This document shows, one piece after another, positions 36,637-47,023 of a stretch of 64,000 bases of DNA; positions within the stretch are counted from its first letter, which is position 1, and every line of letters begins with the position of its first letter. The notes under the pieces are model-generated. The model ran no database searches and was not told where the DNA came from. It saw only the letters and a program-made list of their open reading frames with translations. Both the position numbers and the translations under genes were made by a program. Source of the stretch: Pseudonocardiales bacterium (GTDB lineage Bacteria; Actinomycetota; Actinomycetes; Mycobacteriales; Pseudonocardiaceae); the NCBI GenBank assembly GCA_019244165.1, contig JAFATA010000038.1, positions 51,119-115,118 of the forward strand. Direction: 5' to 3'.

Positions 36637-38115
36637 TTAGTATCGGTAGTGGGCTGGTTTGTAGGGGCCCTCGACGTCCACGTTGATGTATTCGGCCTGC
36701 TCTTTGGTGAGCTTGGTGAGCTGACCACCGAGGGCCTCGACATGGATCCGGGCGACCTTCTCATCGAGCACCTTGGGCAGGGTGTACACCTCTCGGTTGT
36801 ATTCCTGGTACTTGGTGAACAGCTCGACCTGGGCGATCACCTGGTTGGAGAACGAGTTCGACATCACAAAGCTCGGATGCCCGGTGGCGTTTCCGAGGTT
36901 CAGCAGCCTCCCCTCGGACAGCACGATGATCGAATGCCCGTCCGGGAATATCCACTCATCCACCTGCGGCTTGATCACTAACCGGCGGGCCCCCGACCGG
37001 CGCTCCAACCCAGCCATGTCTATCTCGTTGTCGAAGTGCCCGATATTACCCAGGATCGCCTGGTGCTTCATCCGCGCCATATGCTCGACCGTCACGATGT
37101 TCTTGTTTCCGGTAGCGGTGATGATGACGTCAGCACGGTCGACCAGGTTGTCTAGGGTGTCAACGGTAAAACCATTCATCATCGCCTGCAGCGCACAGAT
37201 GGGGTCCACCTCGGTCACCACGACCCGGGCACCCTGGGCGCACAGCGCCTCCGCGCAGCCCTTGCCGACGTCCCCGTATCCACATACCAGGGTCAGCTTC
37301 CCGGCCAGCAACACATCCACCGCCCGGTTGATCCCATCCACCAGCGAATGCCGGCACCCATACTTGTTGTCGAACTTCGACTTCGTCACCGAGTCGTTGA
37401 CGTTGATCGCCGGGAACAACAGCTCCCCCACGGCGGCCAGCTGATACAACCGGTGCACCCCGGTGGTGGTCTCCTCGGTTACCCCGCGGATGCCCTCCCC
37501 GATCGCCGTCCACTTCCCCGGCGCAGCGGCCAACGAGGCCCGCAGCACCTCCAGGAACACCTTCCACTCATCCGAGTCGTCTGCATCCGGGGTGGGCACT
37601 ACTCCGGCCTTTTCGAAGCCCACTCCCTTGTGCACCATCAAGGTGGCGTCTCCCCCGTCATCCAGGATCATGTTCGGCCCGGCTCCGTCGGGCCAGGTCA
37701 ATGCCTGCTCGGTGCACCACCAGTACTCCTGGAGCGTCTCGCCCTTCCAAGCGAAACACGGCACTCCCTGCGGCTGGTCCACACTGCCGTGCGGACCCAC
37801 CACCACCGCCGCCGCGGCATGATCCTGAGTGGAGAAAATGTTGCACGATGCCCACCGAACCTCCGCACCGAGACTGACCAGAGTCTCGATCAGCACCGCC
37901 GTCTGCACCGTCATATGCAGAGATCCCGAAACGCGCGCTCCTCGCAGCGGAACCGCTTCCGCATACTCCCGCCGCAGCGCCATCAAACCCGGCATCTCAT
38001 GCTGCGCCAACCGGATCTCATGACGGCCGAAATCGGCCAGACCCAGGTCGGCGATAGCGAAATCAACGCCAGCGCGGTTCTGTAGCTTTTTCTCAGCGGC
38101 CGACACCACAGTCAT
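36637..38115 (-). CDS. ahcY: S-adenosylhomocysteine hydrolase
   Basis: The 492-residue enzyme splits S-adenosylhomocysteine into homocysteine and adenosine, removing the inhibitor of methyltransferases. Conserved parts include [15 protein letters not shown], the NAD-binding loop [24 protein letters not shown], and the C-terminal KPAHYRY that closes the cofactor site. It is complete. It is the last gene of an operon metK-adoK-ahcY; a GAGGGAG ribosome binding site precedes it. Confidence 0.97.
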   Translation of the reverse strand: MTVVSAAEKKLQNRAGVDFAIADLGLADFGRHEIRLAQHEMPGLMALRREYAEAVPLRGARVSGSLHMTVQTAVLIETLVSLGAEVRWASCNIFSTQDHAAAAVVVGPHGSVDQPQGVPCFAWKGETLQEYWWCTEQALTWPDGAGPNMILDDGGDATLMVHKGVGFEKAGVVPTPDADDSDEWKVFLEVLRASLAAAPGKWTAIGEGIRGVTEETTTGVHRLYQLAAVGELLFPAINVNDSVTKSKFDNKYGCRHSLVDGINRAVDVLLAGKLTLVCGYGDVGKGCAEALCAQGARVVVTEVDPICALQAMMNGFTVDTLDNLVDRADVIITATGNKNIVTVEHMARMKHQAILGNIGHFDNEIDMAGLERRSGARRLVIKPQVDEWIFPDGHSIIVLSEGRLLNLGNATGHPSFVMSNSFSNQVIAQVELFTKYQEYNREVYTLPKVLDEKVARIHVEALGGQLTKLTKEQAEYINVDVEGPYKPAHYRY

Positions 38116-38151
38116 CGAAAAGGACTCCCTCGTGAAGTTGGACGTTGGTGC

Positions 38152-39129
38152 TCACGCGCGCACATGGTCGGCTACCTCAGCCGCACTGTCGGGTCCGTAG
38201 GCTTCACGGAACCGCTGGATGAACGTCTCGGGCTCGAACTCGTGCTCCTGGGTACCGACCGTTTCGATCACCAAAGTGGCCAGCATGCAACCCAGCTGAG
38301 CGGCTCGCTCGTCACCTACGCCCCAGGCGACCCCGGCCAGGAAGCCGGCCCGGAAGGCGTCGCCCACCCCCGTGGGATCGGCTTTGCGGCGCTCCTGCGG
38401 CGGCGTCACCGAGATCGCGGGTTCACCCGGGCGCTGCACGGTCACGCCCTTCGCTCCCCGGGTCATGACCGAGACGTCCACCCGCGCCAGAATATCCTCG
38501 TCACCCCAGCCGGTCTTGCGCTCCAGCAGGCCTCGTTCGTAGGTGTTGGTGAACAGGTAGGTCGCACCCTCAACCAGCTGCTTGATCGCTTCGCCGTCGA
38601 GCGTGGAGAGCTGCTGGGAGGGGTCTGCGGCGAACGGGTAGCCAAGATCCCGGCACTCCTGGGTGTGCGCCAACATGGCCGCCGGGTCGCTCGGACCCAC
38701 CACCACGAGATCCGTTCCGCCCAAGCGGTCCACGATCGGTTTCAGCTCGATGTCGCGGGACTCGGCCATCGCGCCGGCGTAGAACGACGCGATCTGGTTC
38801 TGGTCGGTATCGGTGGTACACAGGAACCGGGCGGTGTGCTTGGTCTGCGAGACGTGCACCGCGCTGGTGTCCACCCCGTGTTCCGACAGCCATTGCCCGT
38901 ACTCGGCGAAGTCGGCACCGACCGCGCCCACCAGCACCGGCGCCAACCCGAGGCAACCCAGGTTGAACGCGATGTTGGCGGCGGCGCCACCGCGGCGGAT
39001 CGCCAGGTCCTCCACGAGGAAGGACAGCGAGAGGTTCGCCAGCTGATCGGGCACGATTTGCTCGGCAAACCGGCCCGGGAAGACCATCAGGTAGTCGGTG
39101 GCGATCGACCCCGTGACGATGATGCCCAC
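38152..39129 (-). CDS. adoK: Adenosine kinase (PfkB family, mycobacterial AdoK type)
   Basis: The 326-residue protein resembles M. tuberculosis AdoK, with VTGSIATDYLMVFPGRF, LSFLVEDLAIRRGGAAANIA, AADPSQQLSTLDGE, and the PfkB anion hole DPTGVGDAFRAGFL. It phosphorylates the adenosine released by AhcY. The GTG at 39129 is preferred because GGGAGG lies 6 bases before it; an ATG four codons earlier overlaps the metK stop (TAATG) but places the ribosome site inside the gene. Confidence 0.93.
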   Translation of the reverse strand: MGIIVTGSIATDYLMVFPGRFAEQIVPDQLANLSLSFLVEDLAIRRGGAAANIAFNLGCLGLAPVLVGAVGADFAEYGQWLSEHGVDTSAVHVSQTKHTARFLCTTDTDQNQIASFYAGAMAESRDIELKPIVDRLGGTDLVVVGPSDPAAMLAHTQECRDLGYPFAADPSQQLSTLDGEAIKQLVEGATYLFTNTYERGLLERKTGWGDEDILARVDVSVMTRGAKGVTVQRPGEPAISVTPPQERRKADPTGVGDAFRAGFLAGVAWGVGDERAAQLGCMLATLVIETVGTQEHEFEPETFIQRFREAYGPDSAAEVADHVRA

Positions 39130-39140
39130 TACACCTCCCA

Positions 39141-40406
39141 TTAGATCGTTGCTGGTTGCGCGCTAGCGGGCAATCCGGCGGAGGAGCGCAGTTCCGCCGC
39201 CTTGTCGGTCCGCTCCCAGGTGAAGTCGGGATCGGTGCGTCCGAAATGGCCGTAGGCGGCGGTCTTGGTGTAGATCGGCCGGTGCAGTCCTAGGTAGCTG
39301 CGGAAGGCCGCCGGGCGCAGGTCGAAGTGCTCACCCACCAACTTCTCGATGGTCGTGCGGGGCACCTGCTCGGTCCCGAAGGTCTCCACCAGCAACGACA
39401 GCGGCCGAGCCACCCCGATCGCGTAGGCCACCTGTACCTCCACCCGATCCGCCAAGCCAGCCGCCACGACGTTCTTGGCCACGTAACGGGCCGCGTAGGC
39501 CGCGGAGCGGTCCACTTTGGACGGGTCCTTGCCGGAGAACGCACCGCCACCGTGCCGGGCGAACCCGCCGTAGGTGTCTACGATGATCTTCCGGCCGGTC
39601 AGCCCGGCATCACCGACCGGCCCGCCGATCACGAACCGCCCGGTCGGGTTGACGAACAGGTTGCGCTCCAACTCGCGTTCGTTGTAGAAGCCGGCGGGCA
39701 ACTCGGCGAGCACCACGTGCTCCCACAGGTCCGCCCGGATCCGTTCCACACTGGCCTCTTCGGCGTGCTGAGTGGAAATGAGGACCTTCTCCACCCCGAT
39801 CGGCACGCCATCCCGGTAGCGGATGGTGACCTGAGTCTTGCCGTCCGGCCGCAGGTAGGGCAGCGTGCCATCTTTGCGCACCTGCGCCAGCCGCTTGGAG
39901 AGCCGGTGCGCCAGCGCGATCGGCATCGGCATCAGTTCGGGGGTTTCGTTCGTGGCATACCCGAACATCATCCCCTGATCACCCGCACCGGCACTGTCCA
40001 GTTCGTCCTCGGAGAGCCTTCCGCGCCGCTCAGCCGCCGTGTCGACACCCCGAGCGATGTCCGGCGACTGCTTGTCCAACGCGGTCATCACCGCGCAGCT
40101 GTGCCCGTCGAAGCCGAAGCTCCCGTTGTCGTAGCCGATCCGGCAGATCGTGTCGCGCACGATCTGGGTGTAGTCCAGCACCCCCGGTGTGGTGATCTCC
40201 CCCGCTAGCACGACCATCCCGGTGGTGATCAGGGTCTCGCACGCCACCCGCGAGTTCGGGTCCATGCTCAGCGCCGCATCCAGCACCGCGTCGGAGATCT
40301 GGTCGGCCATCTTGTCGGGATGGCCCTCGGTCACCGACTCGGAGGTGAACAGGTACTCGACGCTCTCCAGCTGGGTCACGGGATCATTCTCCTTGCTCGT
40401 GGTCAT
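39141..40406 (-). CDS. metK: S-adenosylmethionine synthetase
   Basis: MetK makes SAM from methionine and ATP. The 421-residue product has [29 protein letters not shown] and [19 protein letters not shown], all MetK signatures, and looks functional. The ATG overlaps the stop of the decayed methionine synthase gene by 4 bases, so the operon order is preserved although its upstream members are broken. A core metK copy may exist elsewhere in the genome. Confidence 0.97.
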   Translation of the reverse strand: MTTSKENDPVTQLESVEYLFTSESVTEGHPDKMADQISDAVLDAALSMDPNSRVACETLITTGMVVLAGEITTPGVLDYTQIVRDTICRIGYDNGSFGFDGHSCAVMTALDKQSPDIARGVDTAAERRGRLSEDELDSAGAGDQGMMFGYATNETPELMPMPIALAHRLSKRLAQVRKDGTLPYLRPDGKTQVTIRYRDGVPIGVEKVLISTQHAEEASVERIRADLWEHVVLAELPAGFYNERELERNLFVNPTGRFVIGGPVGDAGLTGRKIIVDTYGGFARHGGGAFSGKDPSKVDRSAAYAARYVAKNVVAAGLADRVEVQVAYAIGVARPLSLLVETFGTEQVPRTTIEKLVGEHFDLRPAAFRSYLGLHRPIYTKTAAYGHFGRTDPDFTWERTDKAAELRSSAGLPASAQPATI

Positions 40407-40915
40407 GAGGTTCGGCCAGCTGGTGGGGTCTGGGCGCCAGTCGGCGGGGTGGCTGGGACTGCCATAGTTCCTTCTACCATCATGGCCCGCTTCAATCTGG
40501 CGGCATGAGAGGGAAGGTGGCGCAGCCCACAGTCGGGGTTGATGATCAACTTATCGACGGGGAAGGTGTCCAGCGCCTGATGGATGCGCGCCGCGATGGT
40601 CGCCTCGACCGCAGCCAGCACCCGCGCCTCGGTGTTGAGCACGTGCGCCAATGCCCGAACCAGGTCAGCGGCCGTCAAATATGGCTTGTTCTGGATACGG
40701 CGGGACAGCGAGAAAGGTCCGGTCAAAGAGAACTTGGTCGGGAGCGGCTCGCTGACAACGGTGTCGTAGTAGTCATAGTAGAAAGACTTGACAGTGACCG
40801 GAATCTGCACTCCCGGTATGCGGGCCCGGTTATGGTCATAGTCGGTCTTGAGCCGTTCGAGCCACTGGGGAACCGAGCACGAGCCCACCACGGTAGTCGG
40901 TAGCGCCGGGATCAT
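40403..40915 (-). pseudogene. Cobalamin-independent methionine synthase-like gene with internal deletions
   Basis: The 170-codon open frame begins MIPALPTTVVGSCSVPQWL and includes TKFSLTGPFSLSRRIQNKP and [16 protein letters not shown], all recognisable pieces of the MetE-like family that is about 340-370 residues long. Segments are missing after about residue 26 and after about residue 103. The zinc-site segment around HVCYGN is lost, so methyl transfer to homocysteine is not expected. The deletions are in frame, giving a misleading intact-looking gene. Confidence 0.75.
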
Positions 40916-41118
40916 CTCAGTCCCACACCGGGGCGGTCATGGTGACAATGTTGGTGTCCGTCCGGTGGGTAGGCATGCATGTCGGTGACGAACAGGTCGT
41001 AGCAGATCAGCCGGCCGTAGGGATGCAGCAGCGGGATGGTGTCCACGAAGCTGGCCACTGCTCCATTGTTCACGTGCATCCTGAGGTCTGCACCGGATTC
41101 CAGTAGAGGACGCAGCAT
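40912..41118 (-). pseudogene. C-terminal remnant of an unidentified operon gene
   Basis: The frame starts MLRPLLESGADLRMHVNNGA and contains SFVDTIPLLHPYGRLICYDL, then loses homology. In another frame the last bases give TNIVTMTAPVWD and a stop, which looks like the original C-terminus, so an internal deletion with frameshift is likely. I cannot name the family with confidence. It overlaps the next pseudogene as ATGA. Confidence 0.5.
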
Positions 41119-41153
41119 CTCCCCGCTCCCCCCCGCGCGCTGCCAGAAGCGTT

Positions 41154-41463
41154 CAGCAAGTTCGCGGGCGCGATGCTCGGTGCGCGGCTGATGGGCCGCT
41201 CCTGCAAGGAGTCTGTGGCGCTCGGCGTCATGCTCAACTGCCGTGGTCTCACGGAGCTGGTGATGCTCAACGTCGGGAAGTCGCTCGGCCTCATCGGGGA
41301 CACCCTGTTTTCGATTCTCGTGATGATCACGGTAGTCACCACGATGGCCGCCGGACCGCTGCTCAGCTTGCTGTACTCACCCGCCCCAGCCGAGCCCGCT
41401 CCAAGCGATTCTCCTGACGACCGCGCCGACACCTCCTACATGGTCCCCCCGGCCGCCCGCTGA
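41154..41463 (+). pseudogene. Cation:proton antiporter C-terminal fragment
   Basis: The frame reads FSKFAGAMLGARLMGRSCKE, LGVMLNCRGLTELVMLNVG and GDTLFSILVMITVVTTMAAG, the last three membrane helices and NCRGLTEL motif of a KefB/NhaP-type antiporter. The N-terminal nine or so helices are missing. It abuts the SAM-operon remnant on the opposite strand, marking a recombination joint near 41.14 kb. Confidence 0.75.
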
Positions 41464-42312
41464 CCCTGACCCCAGCCAGCCTGCTACTTACCTTGGCCTG
41501 GTCCCGGCGCGCCCAGATCGTGGTGTGCTGCCGTGGCCTCCACACCGGGGTGCACTTTGCACTCACCGGTAAGAGATACCCCGCCGCGCGGTGGTCCGGC
41601 GTGGGGGGCCACACCGCTGGCAGCCGCCGCAGCAACGCGGCACAGCGGTGGCCTGGTGCAGCCGGCGCAACTGCCCGGCACGGCGCGGACAGGATGTCCA
41701 GACACACAGCAGGGTCGGCCCGGTGGCGTCGCCAGCACCGCCGCGATGAACGCGCAGCCGCACAGCGCCTGGCTCGCCTCGGTCTCGACCGGTGGCGAAA
41801 GCTTCGTCGGTTACCTCATGTGCGACCGGCCTGCTGAACTGCGCCGTGATGGGAATCGTGTACCGGCCGCTGCGCCGGGGCGTCCCGCGGCCGGGTCCGG
41901 GCACGCTTTGGAGTGCTCTTCCGCGGTGAACCCACCGATCAACGTCCCATCTACCGAAACGAATGCGCCGTCGCATCCGTCAGTCCCCTCAGGGCGGCGC
42001 CCAAGGCCGAGGCACATCGCTCGCTCAGCTCGCCGTCTGTCGGCCTCGAGATCATGCCTTTACGCCGGTTTCTGCCCGGGCGAGCGTGTGATCCCAGGCT
42101 GGTGTCTGGTAGCGGGTGCGTTCATTAAGTACAGGAGTGGTAGCTCTTGGTGCACTAAGAACCTATTTTGATGGTGGCCACTACTCTTTCTGGGGGTCGT
42201 CTATGGGTCTGTCACCTCGACATGAGCTACTCTAGGTAGCAAAAATTGACAAAGTTCACCCAATCGAAGTTCGATCGTAGCACTGGATCACCGCTTGCAG
42301 GAGGAGCTTTCC
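41464..42312. other. Degenerate region without a recognisable gene
   Basis: Several overlapping open frames cover 41.5-42.0 kb on both strands, but none has a recognisable domain. From about 42.12 kb the sequence becomes AT-richer. TTGACA at 42246-42251 may be a -35 element for the next gene. Confidence 0.4.
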
Positions 42313-42780
42313 ATGAAGAACGACGGTTCACTCAGCGAGGATTCCGTTTCCCAACGAGCGGACGAACTCGTTGAGATGGCTGAGCGTCAGACCGGAGAGC
42401 AAGCCGTACGCAAAGTTGTACAGCACCATTTTGATCAAGTTTTGGCGCTTCGCGAATCGCATCCACTGGACAACAAAGATCTTCTCAGTAGAGCGATCGA
42501 AAAAGCGGATCCTTACACAACGAGGCCGCCGGAAGTAGCGCGCCTGCACACTAAGATGGGTACCATTATCGAGGGCGTCGCGTCGGCAATTGAATCACAG
42601 GGGTATAAGGATAAAGCAGCCGCTCTCGACGCCATGAGGTTGGGTTACAATGAACCCAGCCAGCTGCACGGCAGGCACGTCTGCTACTCAGCAGCCACCT
42701 CGCGTCGCCATACAGCCTTGAGAGGGCGGCGCGATCTGCACCTCCTCCACTGTTATGACCTGGGCGCTCAGTACCTCTGA
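42313..42780 (+). CDS. Hypothetical helical protein
   Basis: The 155-residue protein starts MKNDGSLSEDSVSQRADELV after a strong AGGAGG site. It is acidic, helical and of lower GC than the flanks up to about residue 120. The last 35 residues are Arg/His/Cys-rich and high-GC, unlike the rest, so the original 3' end may have been replaced by recombination. No family recognised. Confidence 0.55.
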   Translation: MKNDGSLSEDSVSQRADELVEMAERQTGEQAVRKVVQHHFDQVLALRESHPLDNKDLLSRAIEKADPYTTRPPEVARLHTKMGTIIEGVASAIESQGYKDKAAALDAMRLGYNEPSQLHGRHVCYSAATSRRHTALRGRRDLHLLHCYDLGAQYL

Positions 42781-43283
42781 GACAGGGGGTCTGCCCCGTT
42801 TAGGCACACATTCGGCACACGCCGAGCGGGCGTGGGCCCTCTCTGCCTGTTGGGACGGCGCATGGCCGAATCGCTGTTAAGCGGCCACCAACCCGGTCGC
42901 GGGCGCACCGTGACCCTGATCCCCGGGAAGCGTTGTTGGTCGGCGAGATCTAGCTAAGCATGCCTGGCTTGGGTGATCGTCTCGCTGCCCGGGTCGCGGG
43001 CGAGATCAGGCGAAGATGCCCACGTCTATATCGGAGCTTTGTCGCCCCCCTCTTGGGCCTCAAGCCTTCGCCGGGCCCGACGGGGGCGCTGTCTCAACCA
43101 AGTCCTCGCGGACCAAGCGATGCAAGCGCTCCCTGCCCGGGGATTCGCCGTGCACACAGACGGTAGTCCCATCAGCGATGCGCTCGACTCGGCCCCCGGC
43201 GGCTGGTCGGCGCCCATAGCCTTGGCAGGCTATCGGTTGAGGTCTGTCCGCCACCGTTTCGGCGTGGGTGAGAAGGTGAGCGC
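42781..43283. other. Spacer with coding-like scraps
   Basis: About 500 high-GC bases. A short frame near 42.86 kb (MAESLLSGHQPGRGRTVTLI) and another at 43.05-43.25 kb look protein-like but are fragmentary and have no identifiable family. Confidence 0.35.
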
Positions 43284-44105
43284 ATGGACGAGCAGTACAC
43301 CGGGGAGCCTCCGGGCAAGGAGCTGGTCGAGGCTAGCAAAGAGATCGTGGGTTCGGCCGCTGGCGCTAGTCTTGGCCTGATCTTTGGAGCGGGACCCGAA
43401 GGCGCGATCGTGGGCGCAGCCATCACTCCAGCGATCATCCGTACTCTCAAGTGGGGCGCAAATGAGATGGCCATGCGGGTGTTGGGGAGGCAGGAAAAGG
43501 CCAAGGTAGGGGCCGCGCTCACGTTTACGGCCGAGCGAGCCGAGCATTTGCAGAGGGAGGGATATTCGCTCCGTGCGGATAGTTTTTTCGACACAATGCC
43601 GGACGGTCGAAACGCGAGCCGTGAACTCGTTGAGGGGGTTGTACTTGCTGCTCGGCAGCAATTCGAGGAGCTCAAGATTCGTCACCTCGGCTACTTATTT
43701 GCCAACATCGCCTACGACTCCAACCTTGATGCTGCGCTTGCGAACTACGGCATCGGCCAGGCAGAGAAGCTGTCCTGGCGTCAGTTCGTCCTCCTCGCTG
43801 CTTTGGGGCGGAAGGATCGCATGGTGCTGCCCGATGGGGACATCAGCGACGATCCTGGCGAGTGGAATGCCTGGGGGGTGCGGCGGGAGCTCATGGACCT
43901 CTACGAGGACCGTTACATCGGCGCGCCCTCGCAGCAGAGGGCCAAATACGGGTTGTCGTATCCGAATACCTCTCTTCGCGACCTGCGCTTGGCCCATGGC
44001 GGTCAGCTACTCCACCATCTGCTGTCTCTCGACACGATCCGAGACGAAGAGATAACGGCCATTCACAACGAGCTTCACTCGGCGCCCTCCGGGGAGACTG
44101 AGTAA
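43284..44105 (+). CDS. Hypothetical protein with glycine-zipper membrane segment
   Basis: The 273-residue product has an N-terminal Gly/Ala-rich segment (SAAGASLGLIFGAGPEGAIV, about residues 23-46) that could insert in the membrane. A charged helical body with RHLGYLFANIAYDSNLD and a predicted winged-helix-like C-terminal part follow. The layout resembles DUF4393/Abi-alpha-type abortive-infection proteins, but that is by layout only. GC is lower than in the core genes, and it is monocistronic. Confidence 0.62.
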   Translation: MDEQYTGEPPGKELVEASKEIVGSAAGASLGLIFGAGPEGAIVGAAITPAIIRTLKWGANEMAMRVLGRQEKAKVGAALTFTAERAEHLQREGYSLRADSFFDTMPDGRNASRELVEGVVLAARQQFEELKIRHLGYLFANIAYDSNLDAALANYGIGQAEKLSWRQFVLLAALGRKDRMVLPDGDISDDPGEWNAWGVRRELMDLYEDRYIGAPSQQRAKYGLSYPNTSLRDLRLAHGGQLLHHLLSLDTIRDEEITAIHNELHSAPSGETE

Positions 44106-44298
44106 GCGCCCAGTGCTCCAAAGCCCTATACGCCTACTAGAGAGTTCGTAGACGCGGTCTGTGTGGCCACACTGCCGCTGATCGCCAGGAGCTGAAGGTT
44201 TGGCCGGTCCGCAGGCCAGCATGACAGTGGCGAAGGCGGCCTCACCCGCACCGCCCCCTGTGCCCGGTCCCGGAAGCCCTTCGACCCCCGTGCCAGAT

Positions 44299-44620
44299 CC
44301 GTGCCAGACAGGAAAGTTAACGAGGGGGAACAGCGGGGAAGAACAGCACCAACTCATCTAACGCGCTGGTCGCAGAGTCCGCAGGCCAGCCCACGAGGGA
44401 GTACTGAACTTCCAAGCTGGGCATCGAGCCCGCGTAGGAGACGGGTTTCGCTGACGGGCATAACCAAGGCTGCTAGGTTGGTGAGTGACGAACTGAGTGA
44501 CAACCACCGCGTACGTCTGCGGACTCTCTCGGACTGTCGTGGACGCGTCAGCAGGTCAGCATCGCGGCGGTCCGCTGGTCACCACAGCGCCTAAATTGCT
44601 TCACACTCAGGTGGCGGAGT
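44299..44620. repeat. Long degenerate direct repeat, copy A
   Basis: Blocks here recur about 3.1 kb downstream in the same order: ccgtgccagacagg (44299), ctgaacttccaagc (about 44405), gtgagtgacgaactgagtga (44481) and cctaaattgcttcacac (about 44590). Similarity between blocks is diffuse. Confidence 0.75.
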
Positions 44621-44718
44621 GGGCAGGCCACTCGGTCGCAGTGCTGCATCAGATCTACACCAGATCTACGTCAAAGTTCGTGACGGCCAGGAGGCCGGCG
44701 CACGCGGCCACCCCGTGA
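44571..44718 (+). pseudogene. Tyrosine integrase C-terminal remnant
   Basis: The frame contains LLHTQVAEWAGHSVAVLHQI followed by Y, which corresponds to the TQVAEWAGHSV...Y box with the catalytic His and Tyr region of actinophage and ICE tyrosine recombinases. The rest of the recombinase is missing. It lies at the end of direct-repeat copy A. Confidence 0.62.
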
Positions 44719-44813
44719 CGGCTGAGCGGATACTGGCGCCGCCACTCGTTCCGCATCGCGATCCACCCTAAGATCACCTCTCTGCAACGCCCCAGCTCAA
44801 CGGTACCCGCGAA

Positions 44814-44843
44814 TGGACACGCTGGGGGAGCGTGCGATACAAT
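44814..44843 (+). promoter_or_regulatory. Likely promoter of the membrane protein gene
   Basis: TGGACA (44814-44819) and TACAAT (44838-44843) are spaced by 18 bases and lie 40 bases before the start. Confidence 0.55.
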
Positions 44844-44883
44844 TATTCGCTATGCTGAGCGAGGGCAAGACCGGTAAACTTGC

Positions 44884-45807
44884 GTGGCGACTCAGTCTGT
44901 TACTGGTCGATCTGGAGATCAATTGAGCGTCGTTACCGGCCAGCGGCGGCGGTCCCTAGCGAAGAATCTGTGGCATCGCGGTAGCAAGCGCCGCCGGTCG
45001 ATAGAAACAACAGACACCGCTGATATCATGGCGCGCGCAGAACAAGCCTGGGCTACTGCCCCAAATCTAAAGTTTCTAATACGGCGGGGGCTAACACCGC
45101 AGCAGGCTTATATAACCTTCAAGGCCCTCAATGCCCCACGGGGCCTGCGGGGGTACGGTCCATCACTACTGCTGTTGGGCTATCAGGTGTTACTCTCCCT
45201 GTTGCCTTACGGCCTAATTACACAGATTGCAGCCACAGGCGCTCTGTTTGCGCTCCTAATTGGTCAGCAAATTTTTCTACGACGATCGATAAGCTACGCG
45301 ATCAACCGTTTGGTTGCGGCGCTGGCGGAATCGATTGTGACTTTTATCGATCCAGTCCCTGAAGCTTCATTAAATTTTTTCCCCGGAGAAGGTGGGCGCG
45401 TGGCGAAGAAGTTGGCGGACAAGCAGCGGAAACTTCGCAAGCTTGCTTTCCAAGTGGCGGAGGGGTTGGCTGTTCTTGACGGTAGTCCCCGGCGCAACGC
45501 TGGAGAGCCCAACTGCTCGGATTGCGCGAGAGTGATTTTGTGGGGTGCTGATCGAATATGGGACAAGCATAGGGTCGCCCAAACGGTTGACGCGATCATC
45601 GAACAGCTTAAGCACATTCTAGGTGCTAGCCCTCACATCCCGCTTCGATTTTCGTTAAGAAACGATTTTCCAGAGCTTCCTTTGAGAAGTCGACAATACT
45701 GGGTCAATTCACTTGACAAGCCACTTGTTAAAGTTGTTGCTGCACCGTTGCTGATAACAGTCGTCGGGGTAGGCGTCGCCGCAGCGATACGGATTCTCTT
45801 CGGATGA
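44884..45807 (+). CDS. Hypothetical membrane protein
   Basis: The 307-residue protein has a basic N-terminus, two membrane helices (about residues 96-140), and a soluble region with a Cys-containing segment (GEPNCSDCARVI). A final helix at about 285-303 (VAAPLLITVVGVGVAAAIRI) is present. No family recognised. It is the plus-strand gene between the two long direct repeats, with lower GC than the core genes. Confidence 0.62.
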   Translation: MATQSVTGRSGDQLSVVTGQRRRSLAKNLWHRGSKRRRSIETTDTADIMARAEQAWATAPNLKFLIRRGLTPQQAYITFKALNAPRGLRGYGPSLLLLGYQVLLSLLPYGLITQIAATGALFALLIGQQIFLRRSISYAINRLVAALAESIVTFIDPVPEASLNFFPGEGGRVAKKLADKQRKLRKLAFQVAEGLAVLDGSPRRNAGEPNCSDCARVILWGADRIWDKHRVAQTVDAIIEQLKHILGASPHIPLRFSLRNDFPELPLRSRQYWVNSLDKPLVKVVAAPLLITVVGVGVAAAIRILFG

Positions 45808-46016
45808 TCGCCAGCATCCACTGTTAACGGCCTCGGCCACGAGGCCATTAACACCAGCCACGTCGAGGAGGCCAGCGCTTTTTCAATGGACGCCAGACGC
45901 TTCACGTAGGTGGGTGCCACGGGCAGCGGACGGCGTGCAGCAGACGGCGTGGAGTTGAGAGTATCAACCGGCACCTGCTGCGACGTTCTTATCGGGACTC
46001 GCAGGGGAGTCTGCCG

Positions 46017-47023
46017 TTAAGTGGAGTGCATGAGCAGAAGCTCATCAAGATATGCGAACGCTTTCACTGCTGACCTGATCAGCTCCCCTAATTCACTATC
46101 TCCGCAGATGTCCCGACCACCCCGATGTGCAATACTATTACGCGTCTGATACAATTTTTCGACAGACTTGAATAGCTCTTTTTTGTCTTCCCTCATCGAT
46201 TTTCCGCAGACGGCCTTCAGTGCTTTATCAAATAATGATGCGGCGGCAATCGGCACATCTCTTGGATTCTTGAGCACTAATTCGACAAGCGACTTCTGGT
46301 CGTGCCTGGCGAGCATTTCGATTGCATCCTTCACTTTCATCTCGCACGCTATCGCGGCCAGAAGAACTGCTTCGCGCATGTTACAGTAACCTGATCTGTT
46401 TCCCAGCTTAGTTTCTGGGCATCACGCAAAAGGCTCTCCGCCAGTGATGGAGCCTCTTCAGCGCGCACCTTGTCCACGGTTCTATCGTGAAACGCTGTCG
46501 AGACAGCCAGGTCTACACCTCTGACCATCCCAGTCATTTGCAACGTACGCCCAACCGGGATCATTTGACCGGCGGTGTCCAACAGCTGAGTGTCCCCGGC
46601 AACCTGCGGCTTCTGCATACTCGAACCAAGCCAAAACTGACCAAGATCCGCGCGTATATGGCCGAGATAGATCGAGAGCAAATTGCGTCCGACCGCTATA
46701 GCCTCATCGAGCAAGCCTATAGCCCTATCGATGAGGGCTCGACGTGAACCGCTAGGTTGACAATCGAAGTCGCTCGCAAGTAGGTCGCCGTCAAGCTCCA
46801 CAATAACTCGGAGGACGCGCACTAGATACGTGTCCATGTCACCGTGACTCGAACACCATGAAATCACTCCCGGTGCATACCCGCCGTGGATGCCGAAATC
46901 ATCATTGACTGCCGGGAAGACAATCTCACAATTGTGGCCCCGATAGTCGATCCGCTGGCGAACGCCCAACATTTTATCTATGACCTGCAGCTCGCCGGTT
47001 TCGAAATGAACGACTGCAGTCAT
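46017..47023 (-). pseudogene. HEPN-type gene split by a frameshift
   Basis: Two overlapping frames appear to be halves of one gene. The 5' half (47023-46349) starts MTAVVHFETGELQVIDKML. The 3' half (46379-46017) has REAVLLAAIACEMKVKDAI and KLYQTRNSIAHRGG, where RNSIAH fits the RNxxxH RNase motif of HEPN proteins. Shifting frame near 46385 would join LSWETDQ to GYCNMREAVLLAA in one continuous domain. A natural two-gene overlap cannot be excluded. HEPN proteins often act in defence or RNA cleavage. Confidence 0.6.

Noticed and set aside
40407..40500. SAM or SAH riboswitch before metK or ahcY
   Set aside because: metK starts inside the upstream pseudogene's stop codon and only 36 bases precede ahcY, leaving no room for an aptamer, and no core motif is seen.
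41533..42171. 212-codon plus-strand frame at 41.5-42.2 kb
   Set aside because: It has compositional open-frame character, no ribosome binding site and no recognisable domain; competing minus frames are equally good.
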